Of a stretch of DNA of 64,000 nt, positions 10,479 to 21,211 are shown in pieces. Position numbers and translations under genes: made by a program. The stretch spans positions 112,677,309 to 112,741,308 of the forward strand of contig OX638368.1 of the NCBI GenBank assembly GCA_951812925.1, read 5' to 3'. Below the pieces are notes generated by a model. The model was not told the DNA's origin. It did not search any database and saw only the letters and a program-made list of their open reading frames with translations. The stretch is from Calliopum simillimum (taxonomy: Eukaryota > Arthropoda > Insecta > Diptera > Lauxaniidae). Positions within the stretch are counted from its first letter, which is position 1. Every line of letters starts with the position of its first letter.

Positions 10479-12760
10479 ATGCGAGGTGCCGCTTATGTTA
10501 TGAAGTCATGGGTGATAATATTTGTACTCCATTTATTTTTGACAGTTGGATCACAGGTAATATAAACATTAGACAGGTTCAAATTGTTGTGTGGAAAAGA
10601 AAAATTTTTTTGGGATTGCGCTTGTTTGGCACCAAACTGTTCTCTTTGATGCAAATCAGCACTACGTAAAATTTAGTCTATTCCAAAGAATATTTGATGC
10701 ATCTAAAGCATTTTAAATGCCGAAAAGTGGTCCTGAATATGAAAAAAATTTGCGTTTTAGAATATATAGATATTCAATTTTTTATATGGATTTTTAGCTG
10801 CTAAGTTCGAATCTGCAATTTATTATTCCATAAGTTCAGTAATTTTAGAGATTTTGGCCGTTCCATTTCGTATTTTAATTTTTCACTTGAGTGGACAAAA
10901 GCTTCCAAACTACAGAACTTACAGAGAAATAAATTGCAGATTCGAATATAAGTAGCGGCTCAAAGTCCATATAAGGGTATTTCCACGAAAGCCATTTGTC
11001 ACACCCGTTACTTTTTTAAAGTAAATTTTTATTAACTTATTTATCTCTTAATTCTACAAACTAGGTAAATTCTGCTACAATTTATAACAAGGAATTATGT
11101 TTACATAATATATTATAATTATATCATATTATTATAGCATATCTGTAACGTCGCTTCCGTAACCATAAATTTAGGACAAAAAAGCGTTGAAATTTAACTT
11201 TATTTGAATACTTCTAATTGTTGACAATATCGGGGAGGTTGACACTTCTAAAGTTAAGACTCTTTTCCGGCGTATTTACCAACATTTTCATTTCATTTGA
11301 AAAATTGGCCTGAATCTGTTGCACCCTTTTACTAAGGAAATGCCCATAAAGTGCTTAACAGTTTAAAATTTAAAACAAAAAAATTTTATATATGTATATA
11401 ATACCACTTTTCAGTTTTTGAAATGGTTTGGGATGCATCAAATATTTTCTGAAATGGACCAACATTTTGGTGCCGTAGGTACCACAGTTCAAAAAAGTAT
11501 AAAAATTTTGAACCATCCTAACGAACATTTGTTGAAAATTCTTAAATTAACTAATTTCTTATCAATGAGTTTGTGCAATTACGAGTACTTAACATTTGTG
11601 GAATGTTCTTTGTGAAAGTATATGGTTTTAAGAAAATGTCCCATATATGAGCCGTTTATTTTGAAAGTGGCCTAAGTCCAAAAGTAATGTCATAATATGA
11701 ATTAGGTGGCATTTTGTCCAAAACGAATAAAATTTAATTCTGTCTTTACAGAAAGTTTACCACATTATGTGAAATTGATGGCGTTATGTTTAAAAAATAG
11801 TATCGGGCAATAAAACGATTATTACGGCCCATAATGTGAATGACATCACTTTTGCCCCGAAATGGACTTAGACCACTTTCAAAATAAACGGCCCATATGT
11901 ATAATTTTTGTCTTTTCTCTTAAAAGAAAGATGAAACAATCCCCCAATGGATGTCGACCAGCACGAGCATTCAACCCACTACTATTGCTCGACCACCTAC
12001 TGGTGGTGGTGGTGGTGGCATTGAGCTACCAAGTCGTACAAATTTTTCCACCGATGGCTATGTCCAACACACTCTTCTTCAATTTGATAAACTTATAGCT
12101 AAAATGTATTCGCGATTGGATGTCTTAAAAGAAAAATACGATCATGCGTTGAATGTGGTAATCAAACAAAAAGACTCCCTTTTGGAAGCATTATACGATA
12201 CAATATACAACAAAATCGAACCTTTGAGATGGCTGAGTGATATTAGCAGAAAATGTATAAATATGCATGCTGATAACCTTACAAGTTTTGATGATATAGA
12301 AAATAAAATTAAGGAATGTGTGGATGAGGCTTTGATAGATTTTGAAAATCTCCTTGCAGAAGCAAGACAGACAAGAGATGACCTCAACAAATATTACAAT
12401 GAAACTCTGCGAAATGAATTGAATCAATGCAAAAACCAACACCAGAATTCATCACGTGAATACTTTCAGTGCTCTTATGATAAGGTATTGAGTTTCTCTG
12501 CTTTTCAAGTTTACCAAAATTAAGATTTTATGTCTCCTTCCCAACAGTTTTCTGTGGCACACAGAACTACGGGGGAAAAATCGAGAAAATTCGATGTTCA
12601 ATATAAAGCTGCACAATATGCCGTTGAGCTTCGCATTAAAAAAGCGGTGGACTATAGTTTCTCATATACGTGGGATATTCTTAAAGATATGGGCGTTGCT
12701 TCGCGTATTTTAAGATTGTGTGCACAGGGCAAAGATACTTGTTCACCATGTCCAACTTAA
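10479..12760 (+). CDS. Gene A: secreted cysteine-framework protein, 282 aa (DUF725/TsetseEP-like?)
   Basis: Exons 10479-10556, 11927-12484 and 12548-12760; both introns are phase 0 with good sites (CAG|GTAATA, a pyrimidine-rich AAAAG acceptor, AAG|GTATTG, CCAACAG). Exon 1 is a signal peptide (MRGAAYVMKSWVIIFVLHLF, then LTVGSQ). Exon 2 has a Pro/Thr/Gly-rich stretch with six glycines near residues 52-57, then a mostly helical region with cysteines at 136, 157, 194 and 208: C-x20-C-x36-C-x13-C, identical in spacing to genes B and C. Exon 3 keeps C270-x6-C277 but has Tyr236 and Tyr248 where B and C have the cysteines of a C-x11-C pair, and stops at C-S-P-C-P-T, lacking the last 30-50 residues of the paralogues. 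The DUF725/TsetseEP assignment is a guess from layout; function unknown. An ATG at 11951 would give a protein without signal peptide and is rejected. Confidence 0.8.
10650..11480. repeat. Nested inverted repeats in intron 1 of gene A
   Basis: An inner pair at about 10785-10825 and 10928-10973 ('aagttcgaatctgcaattta' against 'aaattgcagattcgaa') and an outer pair at about 10669-10735 and 11400-11465 ('gaatatttgatgcatc' against 'gatgcatcaaatattttc', with 'aaaagtggt' against 'accactttt'). Probably an old foldback element inserted in the intron. Confidence 0.5.
11642..11899. mobile_element. MITE just upstream of gene A exon 2
   Basis: A 258-bp element with about 50-bp inverted ends: 'gccgtttattttgaaagtgg' near the left end and 'ccactttcaaaataaacggc' near the right end, followed inward by 'aaaagtaatgtcat' / 'atgacatcactttt'. 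The same inner motif occurs in the 60449-60714 element, so they are related. The right end lies 27 nt before the exon 2 start, so the acceptor's pyrimidine tract is all that separates them. Confidence 0.65.
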
Positions 12761-12932
12761 TAGTTGACACATCTACAGCACCAAAAAGATAAAAAAATAA
12801 TTTACTAACGTCCGTTTCAGTTGCAAAACTACAAATTTTCATTAGAAATATTAACTTTTAAGGAATAAGAAAAATAATTTAAAATATTATTTTGTCAATT
12901 TACAAAAATTCAACTAAATTTTGCAACATGTG

Positions 12933-12938
12933 AATAAA
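12933..12938 (+). promoter_or_regulatory. Candidate polyadenylation signal of gene A
   Basis: AATAAA lies 173 bases after the stop codon, in 'tgtgaataaaatatc'. Plausible by position only. Confidence 0.35.
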
Positions 12939-13039
12939 ATATCAGCATTGAAAAAAATATTTTAGTTTCATTTCCCGCCATAAACCAACAATTATTTATT
13001 ACACATGTTTGAGTTTAAAATTCAAACCAAATTGGAATG

Positions 13040-13245
13040 AATACAAATCTACACCAAACTTGGTATAAAATCTAATAGAGAAACGACCGCAGAAGGATTC
13101 GAACCTACGACCGTCTGTTTAGTAGATCGACACATTTTATTTTTACTTACTATTTAACTCATTAGACCTCTACACCATTGACCGATATGTTGATGAGGTG
13201 AAAAATTTGTATATTAAGCAAACTTTGTTCAAACAGAATTATACA
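13040..13245 (-). repeat. tRNA-like SINE, reverse copy
   Basis: On the minus strand this reads AGGTTCGAATCC (B-box-like, 13095-13106), preceded by an A-box-like 'caatggtgtagaggtctaat' and the family lead-in 'tttgcttaatatacaaattt' with 'acctcat'. The same lead-in occurs at 22.2 kb and, diverged, at 17.9 kb. The segment between the boxes has an extra 'agtaagtaaaaa' stretch too long for a normal tRNA. Confidence 0.5.
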
Positions 13246-13779
13246 ATTTTGCTATGGAATTTATTCAGAATAAGTTTATAAAACAAAATTTTATAAATTA
13301 TATCAAAAAATTGGAGTACATAACTTTATAAAAACATATAGCATAAATAAGTTTATACTTAATCCTAAAACTTTTGCTGTATAGTCATGTTTTATGCTTA
13401 GCTCTGGTTTTTGAGATATTTCAGTAAATAATGCTCAAATCTGACCCATTGTAATACAATGTATGTATGAGTATGAAGTATTTTGTCTCAAAATCGTGAA
13501 AAAAAAAAACAATTTCGTATAATATTTGCAAAGGTTATAGCCATTTCAAAATTATTTTCTTATTAATCACATACGTATACCACATATCGTATGAATAACA
13601 TTTAATTATAATGGAAAAATAGTGGGTATTTTTAACACTTTTCTACACTGCATACCTCAAAAACTAGTGTTGATACGTAAAAATTATTGATATAAACTCA
13701 GCATACTCGAATCCACAAAAATATATACCTAATTATCTGCGTTATAAACTAAAACTAGTAATGGTGTTTGGCCTGGCCA
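13246..13779. other. AT-rich intergenic stretch
   Basis: No open frame, splice-site pair or repeat end recognised. Confidence 0.4.
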
Positions 13780-14423
13780 AACATTTAATACCCTACACAG
13801 CAGTATTTTGAAAATTTTGCTTATATGGGAGGTGCCACGCCCTCTTGTCGGAATCCATCCAGTTTTTCTCAGAGTTTGCATTCATAGTTCATAGTGTCTT
13901 AGTCAAATTTAGTTTGATTATCTCAAAAAACGCTTTCAGAATAGCGCTTTGAAACTATTGCTTATATGGGAGGTGCCACGCTCTCTTGTCCGAATTCGAC
14001 CAGTTTTGGTTTAGAGCTTGCGCTTACAATTTTCAGTATTTATGTGTATTTTGGTTGCATTATCATGAAAAATACTCCAAAAGTTTAATTTTAAAGATAT
14101 TTTTTGTATGGGCGGTAGACGTTTCCGTTGATCGATTTCGCCCATTTCCAATACCGAATTTCATTGAATTATCTTGCTTAGTTTTCCCAAAAAAATGTAT
14201 TTCCACACAAAGCCAGCCACCCAGCCAGCCTGCCAGCCTCCCAGCCAGACAGACGGACATGGCTATATCGACTCAGGAGGTGACGCTGATCAAGAATATA
14301 TATATACTTTTCTATATCTGCCACGCCTCCTTCTCTGCGTTACAAACGGAAGGACAAAGTGAATATACCCTGGGTGTAGGGTATAGAAAAACAAAGTGAG
14401 TATACCCTGGGTGTAGGGTATGG
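13780..14423 (+). mobile_element. Family A TIR repeat, forward copy
   Basis: Runs from 'aaacatttaataccctacac' to 'ccctgggtgtagggtata'. 'gggaggtgccacgc' occurs twice with 'tatctcaaaaaacgctttca' between them. A CAGC/CAGACAGACGG-rich simple tract lies at 14211-14255. The last about 30 bp ('aaagtgagtataccctgggt') is duplicated in tandem at 14391-14423, so the right terminus is doubled. Confidence 0.75.
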
Positions 14424-15330
14424 AAATATCAAGATCAACTTTTTATTGAATAATAAATATAACAAAACCAGGTGGGTGGTGGTAAATAATAAATAGTAAA
14501 CAAAACTATACAGTATCCCACTATAAAAAAATAAATTGTTATGTAAATAGTAATTGACTTAGACTAAATACAAACAAAAAACTGTTTTTACTACCAACAC
14601 ACAAGTCACGTTAGTCAGTATGCGTTCAATTGTTGGAAGAAAAACCAAAATCATAGACACTTAAGGTTAAAAAGATCCCTCTAAAGCAAGGGTGTCAGCG
14701 TAGAACAAAAGTGAGCCAATTTTGGCTCGACCAACAACATCAATATTTCTGTACAACAATCACAGAAATAATTTTTGTTGTTTTTTTTTTCACGCTCGTC
14801 AAAATTTCGCGTTTTTGTTGCTTTTTTTGCGTATACACAAAATCGAACTCGAACCAACATAAAACAACAACAACGGCTGCGTCGCATCAAAAACCAAAAC
14901 AACAAGCAATATGGGTATTAATGCGTTGATGCGCAGTTGTGAAAATACAAGTCTTTTACGCACTAACGCCTGAACGTTCAATGTGAATATTTCCATCTTG
15001 AGAAATTGCAGAAGTAGTGCAAAATTTTCGGCAATGTGTTTGTTGTTTTACAAATGTCAAACTTTCGCAAACCGCACTTCCGTAACGAAGCAAGAGCATT
15101 GCACATCGACCGGTGAACACTCCTACTTTTTGTGTGTGTCCTAGTCCTTAGAAATTTTGAAAATTGTTGAAATATTATTGTTGTAGTAAACGAGGCATAA
15201 AAAACAACAAGAAATTGTTTTTGTGACTGTTGTAATTGGAATTTGAAGTTGTTGTAAAAGCGGAAATTTTGCGCTGCATGCGCTTGGCTCAGTGATTTAA
15301 AAACGCTGATACCCTTGCACATTTTCAGTC
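14424..15330. other. Intergenic stretch with CAA/TTG-rich simple sequence
   Basis: 'caacaacaacggctgcg' and 'ttgttgttttttttt' tracts but no gene-like frame; the longest open frames are simple-sequence artefacts on both strands. No element ends recognised. Confidence 0.4.
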
Positions 15331-15334
15331 TGTT

Positions 15335-16050
15335 CGTTTACTCTAAGTTTTTACCCGGAAAGCTCTCCTTTACGCATAAAACGTACGTAAACAAGAGCTT
15401 TTCGGGTAAAATCTTGTAAAAACATGGAGTATACAAACAGACAGTTTGAAAATGTATAAAAGCCCTTTGAAAGCTTTGATATTTTGCATAAGCTGCAAGC
15501 AAGTTACTCAGATCTGCAGAACTACTGACACAGTTGAACGCTTTTCTGTGAGTGAATACGTACACGGAAAGCTTTTAAACACAACAGCTCAAGTACCCGC
15601 GGGCATAGGCCTTGGATATCACTGAACTAAGACCTTAATTCTGGACTAGTAAATGAACACTCTGAATCAGTGATGTCCAAGGCCTAAACCCACAGATAAC
15701 CTTTCAACTGTATCAATAGTTGTGCAGATCTGCGTCACCTGCTTGAAGCTCATTAAAAGCTTTTATACATTGACAAAATGTGATGGTATTGAGTTTGGTT
15801 ATCACTGCTCTGAATACTAGCGCATTTTATCAATGCATAAAAGTTCATTAAAAGCTTTTATATTTTGCATAAGCTGCAAGCAAGTGACACAGATCTGTAG
15901 CGTTTTGGGAAACATTTTTTATGGGAAACTTTTATGTAGCTGATTGTATGAGCTTTCTAAAAGTGTATTTAATTTATAGGGTTTTAAACAGTAATATCCA
16001 CAAAAGCTCAAGTGCCCACGGGCATAGGCGTTGCATTTCACTGGTTAAAA
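15335..16050. repeat. Cluster of direct and inverted repeats
   Basis: The direct repeat 'gataaaagctgcaagcaagt'-like block ('attttgcataagctgcaagc') occurs at 15480 and 15868, and 'gggcataggc' with 'tcaagt(a/g)cccgcggg' at 15589 and 16009. Between them, near 15660-15760, the same blocks appear inverted ('ccaaggcctaaaccc', 'gcagatctgcgtcac', 'ctcattaaaagctttta'). A local hairpin pairs 'acccggaaagctctc' with 'gagcttttcgggta'. This looks like a rearranged foldback element. Confidence 0.55.
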
Positions 16051-16339
16051 AGGATTTCACAAAGTTCTAGAGCTTACATTTTTTTTTGGAGGTCTGAAAA
16101 AAAAGAACTTTTCAAAAACAATCCGTTTAAAGTATCCACTAGATTAAATGCAGCGCAACGCATGCGAGGAATGCGTGAGTTTTAACATAAAGCTATTTTT
16201 TCTGAGCTGAAATCTAAAAATTGGTATGACAAAATTTGTCATTTAATGTGTTACCAAATTAAAGGAAATTTGACAAGGATTTAAAAAAAAAAAATTATAA
16301 TGGGGTATGTATGTTAAGAAAACACTATTTACTTATAAA

Positions 16340-17670
16340 TTTTTATTTCAAAGCGACCTTTTGATGTTTTTGCTTGCAAATTTTCCCAAATAGAATAGAA
16401 ATCTGTTGAAATTTACGAGAGATATGACAGTTTTTATATAATCTAAGATACAAAAAAAATAACCAAAAATCATATGTGCACAATAAAAAAATATTCTTAT
16501 ATCTTTCTCTTATAACTCTTATATCTTGCGTAAATTCCAACCGATTTCTTTTTCAAAGACCGCGTTTAAAAGCTTTTAACTTTTTTTTAAGTTCCCTTCT
16601 AAAGTTTTTGGAAAATTTGTAAGCAAAAATATCAAAAGGTCGTTTCAAAATAAAAATTTCTAAAAATTCGGTTTTTTTAACAAAGTTCGGCCTATAGCGC
16701 ACAAACTGTTAGCTGTCGAACAATGACTATCAGGAAAAAAATATAACAAAATATGTTTCCTACAGTTTTTGGGATATAATAGTACACATTTTTTACGGCA
16801 TCTAGGGTATACAGTCGCTCATACTCAAAAAAAGCCATATTTGACAAAAATTTATAAACATCCAAACTCTCAGGCTGAAATTCGCAAGGAAACTATAAAC
16901 CGATTTTGACATTCTTGATTTTGGATGTTGCGCTGTTTATCGTCCTTTATCGTAAGGTAATAAACATAAAAAAATTTTAAGTTGCGGATTCAAAATACCC
17001 TGTGAAACAAAAATACCCAAAATCAGAACTTTAGAAAAAATACCAAGTATGTAAATGCTGTCATATCTCGCGGAAATTTCAACCGATTCCTACTTTGAAG
17101 ACCATGTTTGAAAGCTCTTGACTTCTTCATTAGTTTCTAATCATAATTTTGGGTATGTTTCAAAACGAAAACATAATAAGTTCGCTTTTTCATGATACAC
17201 AATTGTTTTTAATAAATGGCGCCCTCTAGCGGACAGACGCTTACTTTTGGAATAAGGATTTGCAAGCAAAACCATAGCAAAGCAGATTTCCTACGTTTAT
17301 TGGGATCCAAAGGTTTTGTACGTGTGTTTTGAGTTATGGCAAAATAACCGTTTTTTGAATCAAAAAATTTTAACTTCATCAGGGACTTCCATAGGGCAAA
17401 CTTTACTGTAGAGCAATGAGAAAAATACAAAAAATGTAGAAAATTAATCCTTTTCATAGACTTGGGTAGAATTACTACCAATAGTTTAGTGGTTTTAGAA
17501 ATAAGTTAAAAAACTGTAAGAAGATTTTTGTCGCTAAGACCTTCATTCAAGCCCTGGGCGGTCCATCTTTTCGGGGGTTTTGATCAAAACAAAGTATATA
17601 GTTTTTGTTTTAAGACCTTCTTCTTTGATAATTTTTAATGCCTTAATTTTTTTTGAGTTTTGCTGCACCC
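16340..17670 (-). mobile_element. Hairpin element family F, partial copy
   Basis: Homologous to 36425-37999: shared blocks include 'gcgaccttt(t)gatgttttt', 'aaccaaaaatcatat(g)tgcacaataaa', 'ctcttataactcttatatcttgcgtaaatt' and the terminal 'ttttgctgcaccc' (17658-17670). The far left end with the matching GGGTGCAGCA is missing, so the copy is truncated. No coding content. Confidence 0.6.
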
Positions 17671-18030
17671 TGGTAAACAGGATCTTTTTCATACTTAAAT
17701 TTCCGTAAAAAAATTAAAATAATTAGCACTAAATGTCGAACATAAATTACCTTACCTTATATAACCATTTTATTTTTATATTTTTTTTGTGTTTGAACTT
17801 TACACAAAAGTAAAAATCATAAAAACATATAAACATCTTGAATTTAAAATTCTAGTAAAAATATTTATGTTTGGACCGAAATTTGCTTAATACATATATA
17901 AATTCAAATTGTATACCTCTTCATCATATGGCACAGTAGTGCAGAGGATATGTTTCTATCTACCAGACGGACGGACCTCGAACTGAATCTTAGTGCGGTC
18001 AGTTGGTTTTTTTTTTTTTTTTTTTTTTGA
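17671..18030 (+). repeat. tRNA-like SINE with T tract
   Basis: Family lead-in 'aatttgcttaatacatatat' and 'acctcttcat', then an A-box-like 'atggcacagtagtgcagagg' and a degraded B box (17981-17992, 'cctcgaactgaatc'), ending in a 22-base T run at 18008-18029. More decayed than the 22.3-kb copy. Confidence 0.45.
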
Positions 18031-18640
18031 ATTTACAGTTCTTGTTATGGTTTATATTTATTTATTTATTTTTTTTTTTTTTTTAACTTAATGGTAAATA
18101 TCACTTAAAATTTTAAAAAAAAAATTCTTAGACTGTAAGGTCATTCAAAAATTCTGAACTGACGAAAAGAGTAAGGTAAAATTTACTTCAGTGGGGAGTT
18201 GTCACTATTTTGACCTGAGGTTCTGGTAAAATTTATTAGAAAGAAAGATGTACGTACTATTTTTTTCTCCGTGTAGTTAATATGGAGTTGTCATAATTAT
18301 TCCACTAATTAATACAAAATAAATTTTTAAGCTTTTTCTTTATTTTTTTAATTAGCAAATTAAAATAATTAAGCAAAAATAAATTAATGAAATTAATAAA
18401 ACATAATTAACTTGGTTTTGATGTAAAATATAACAAAATCAATTCTTAACTAATTTGATAAACTTTCGTAAATGTAAAAACTTTTTTGCTGTTCATAACT
18501 TAAAAATGAAAAATTACATATAAATAAATGTAACTACATACATACTTCTTTAATGTGCCCTTAACTACATACATAAGTTATTACATAATTAGTTTCAAAA
18601 TTAGTACAAACAAAACCCAGTGTGCGTTAAAACATAAACA
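18031..18640. other. Very AT-rich intergenic stretch
   Basis: Poly-T/poly-A tracts; no gene-like signal on either strand. Confidence 0.4.
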
Positions 18641-18771
18641 TACATCAGAGATATTTGTATAAAGTTAGAAAAAAAAAACAAAAAAAAAAAAAATCCACGT
18701 ATATATTGTTCTTGTTCATTTTTATAAAAATTTTGCCAGGGTTGCCATCTTCTGTTTTCTTTTTTATTTGC

Positions 18772-19179
18772 TTACTTAACCATTTTGAAACGACTTGCTT
18801 CCGCATAATCGCGTACATCAGAAAAATTGCGTTCCGGCTTAATGCGCACATCATTTTCATCAACTTCAAATTCACCACTCCAAGTGGTTGGCAATACTTC
18901 CGGTTCTGTATTATATTGATAGTATTGTGCATCATCTGAGCGATTACGTTCCTGTTTTAGACGCGTTTCACCACTCTGCTTGAATGTACCATCCCAAGTT
19001 GGTGGCAATATGGTTGGCTCCCTACTGAAACCATAAAAATTCGACGTATCTGTTACGTTTTGATTATGACGACGCACTTTAGAAACATTATTGGTTGCGC
19101 CATTACCGTAGAGAAATTTTCCATTCCAACCTTCACATTTGATTGGAATGTAATCATCGGATTTCCTTCTTAGCGGCAT
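18772..19179 (-). CDS. Intronless gene for a 135-aa triple W-x-G-x-F repeat protein
   Basis: A single frame from a well-placed ATG (context CTAAAATGCC, a fly-like start site) to TAA. The protein (starts MPLRRKSDDYIPIK) is built from three degenerate repeats of about 38 residues. Each opens with P-x(2,4)-x-x-W-x-G-x-F (W-N-G-K-F, W-D-G-T-F, W-S-G-E-F) and later has a basic-N-(x)-S/T-D-x(n)-aromatic segment (N-V-T-D..F-Y-G-F; R-N-R-S-D-D..Y-Y-Q-Y; R-N-F-S-D-V-R-D-Y). No signal peptide, membrane segment or known catalytic motif, so probably cytoplasmic. Composition is balanced and unlike the AT-biased junk frames nearby, and the repeat structure argues for selection. I do not recognise the family and assign no function. 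An AATAAA on the minus strand (18763-18768) lies just past the stop. Confidence 0.7.
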   Translation of the reverse strand: MPLRRKSDDYIPIKCEGWNGKFLYGNGATNNVSKVRRHNQNVTDTSNFYGFSREPTILPPTWDGTFKQSGETRLKQERNRSDDAQYYQYNTEPEVLPTTWSGEFEVDENDVRIKPERNFSDVRDYAEASRFKMVK

Positions 19180-20240
19180 TTTAGCGGTTAATTGCGATAT
19201 TGTTTTATTGCTGGAGGCTTTCCTTTACTTTCCTTTTATTTATTTTTCACGCGTTTACTTTTTCCAATTGGTGTAAAAACGTCCTTTCATGCCCGTACTT
19301 TTTGAACGGCGCGTCCGATACTTTCGAAATTTCAAATTGAACTAAACTGATTTAATTCGTCAAGAATATTTAAAAATATTAACATTCGCAAGATAAAAGT
19401 TGCCCCACAGCTTAGAGTTTTTTTTTCTTTTTCTTTTTCCATGAGCTTAGTTCAGAAATATTGTGATGACGTTATTGTTGTTTTTATTTTGTTTGCTTCT
19501 CTCTCTTACAAAGTTCCAGTTTGAAATTTTTCCTCACGCTGTCTTTTACGGTGATCTCCATCTGTGTGTTGGCTGATTTCACTGTGCCCACCTACATAGA
19601 TACAAGATCGTTTGGCAATGCGTCAAGTCGCAAAATCAAAGTCAGTTTTGTTGCCTTATTTGTCAAAAAAATATATTAAAAAAAAAGTAAACGTATAGAC
19701 GGAAAGTGTTAACTTTGCCCGTGAAACTCTAGTAATTTCTCACACAATTAACTTTTAACTATATCGTAGTGATTCATTCCATGGAACAATTATGCACCCT
19801 ACACTTAACAAGTGGGTTATCTAATAAGTGTTTGATATGGCACTTTTCCGTACATGTTCTTCTAATACTTACTATGTACTTAAATTAAAAATGTTCTTTA
19901 TAAATAAATTTATTTTTTTCCTCGGATCTAAGGAATTGTAAATAACCGATGTTTACGGAGGACTGCGCATAAATTCCCAAAAACCGGATTTAATTTCCCG
20001 CGATTGGCAACGCGAATTGTACCCATTGAAAATTCTTCAATTGATACCGCCAACTCTCTCACTTTGATGCGTATGCGTTGAATACGTCAAACTCATGAGC
20101 TTTTTTTATTCGTTTTTCCAGCGTTTAGCAGCGGCCGCCGAAATTTCCATTTATAATTACTTCTATTATTAAAATTGCATTATTTTTGCCATTAAAGGGT
20201 CAAGATATAATTTTATATCCTTGAAATACGCATCGTTAGC
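19180..20240. other. 5' flank of the W-x-G-x-F gene; no other gene seen
   Basis: Less AT-rich than surroundings, with pyrimidine-rich tracts near 19215-19240 and 19420-19440. It probably holds the promoter of the 18772-19179 gene, but no TATA/Inr pair with good spacing is clear. Confidence 0.4.
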
Positions 20241-20359
20241 AAACATTAAATACCCTACACTGCAGTACTTTGAAAATTTTGCTGGTATGGGAGGTGCCAC
20301 GCCCTCTTGTCTGAGTTCGTTTAGTTTTAGCTCAGAGCGTGCATTTATAGTCCTTAGTA

Positions 20360-21211
20360 TTGGGTGTACAGCTTAAAAACCGGAATTTTTTAGCGAAATT
20401 TGATGCTTTATTGTGGAAAAATGTTACAATATATTTTATTCAAAGTATTGTCCATTGGAAGCTACAACATTTCCCAATCTTTCAGGCAATTTATGAATTC
20501 CATCCCAAAAAAATTTAACCGGCTTGGCGGCCAAAAATGAATATATAAAATTTTCGATATCTTGAACATAAGTGAAGCGTATTCCTGATAGGGCATTCTG
20601 CATCGATCGGAACAAATGGAAGTCTGATGGTGCAAGGTCTGGGCTATAAAGCGGGTGAGGCAAAATTTCCCATCCGTTGTTTTCCAGGTAATTTTTGACT
20701 GGGGCAGCAATATGTGGCCGAGCGTTGTCATGATGAAAAATTATTGCTTCGTGTCTGGTCGCATTTTCCGGGCGTTTTTCGATGATGGCACGCTTCAAAC
20801 GTATTAATTGTGTTCGATAGAGGTCACCTGTGAGCATTACAGAGCATTACCTTGGCACCATGGATATTTGCCTTTGGCTGGGAAGGTCCTGGTTGTCCGG
20901 GCTTCATATATGAATGTTTGCGTTTCGGGTTGTCGTAATGGATCCATATTTCATCCCCAGTCAGAATCCGATGCAAAAATTACTTTTGGCAGCAGTTTTC
21001 TTTGCAAAATGCTGTCTTTTTCTTCAATTTTCGAAGTTATTCATCGTGAAAAATTATAATGATGCACACAAGATAAAATTGTTTTGTTGACTGATTTTGA
21101 CAGCTGTCAAATGTACCTTCAAAATGATATATTTATAAAGTTCGAGCTTTCACGATATTTGTTAGTACGGACATCCACCGTAAAATTCCGGTTTTTAAGT
21201 TGTACACCCAA
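20360..21211 (-). mobile_element. Internally deleted mariner transposon
   Basis: Inverted ends TTGGGTGTACAGCTTAAAAA and (reverse) TTGGGTGTACAACTTAAAAA run about 30 bp, flanked by TA dinucleotides (20358-20359, 21212-21213). The minus strand encodes two transposase segments in different frames. One (about 20850-21010) contains T-G-D-E-I-W-I-H-Y-D-N-P, carrying the first catalytic Asp; the other (20436-20837) contains H-H-D-N-A-R-P-H and S-P-D-L-A-P-S-D-F-H, giving the mariner D34D spacing. At 852 bp against the usual about 1.3 kb, and with a frame break, it is non-autonomous. Confidence 0.9.
20436..20837 (-). pseudogene. mariner transposase C-terminal half
   Basis: An open frame of 133 codons with H-H-D-N-A-R-P-H (second catalytic Asp), L-P-H-P-L-Y-S-P-D-L-A-P-S-D (third Asp, 34 residues later) and the typical tail. 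The N-terminal HTH region is missing and the first-Asp segment lies upstream out of frame, so no functional transposase is made. The apparent ATG follows a deletion and is not a natural start. Confidence 0.85.

Noticed and set aside
11951..12523. Gene A as a 190-codon intronless gene starting at 11951
   Set aside because: It lacks a signal peptide and reads into the intron at 12485; the three-exon model matches paralogues in phase and cysteine spacing.
18645..18939. Lys/Phe/Ile-rich frames antisense to and beyond the W-x-G-x-F gene
   Set aside because: Shadow frames of the real gene plus homopolymer tracts.
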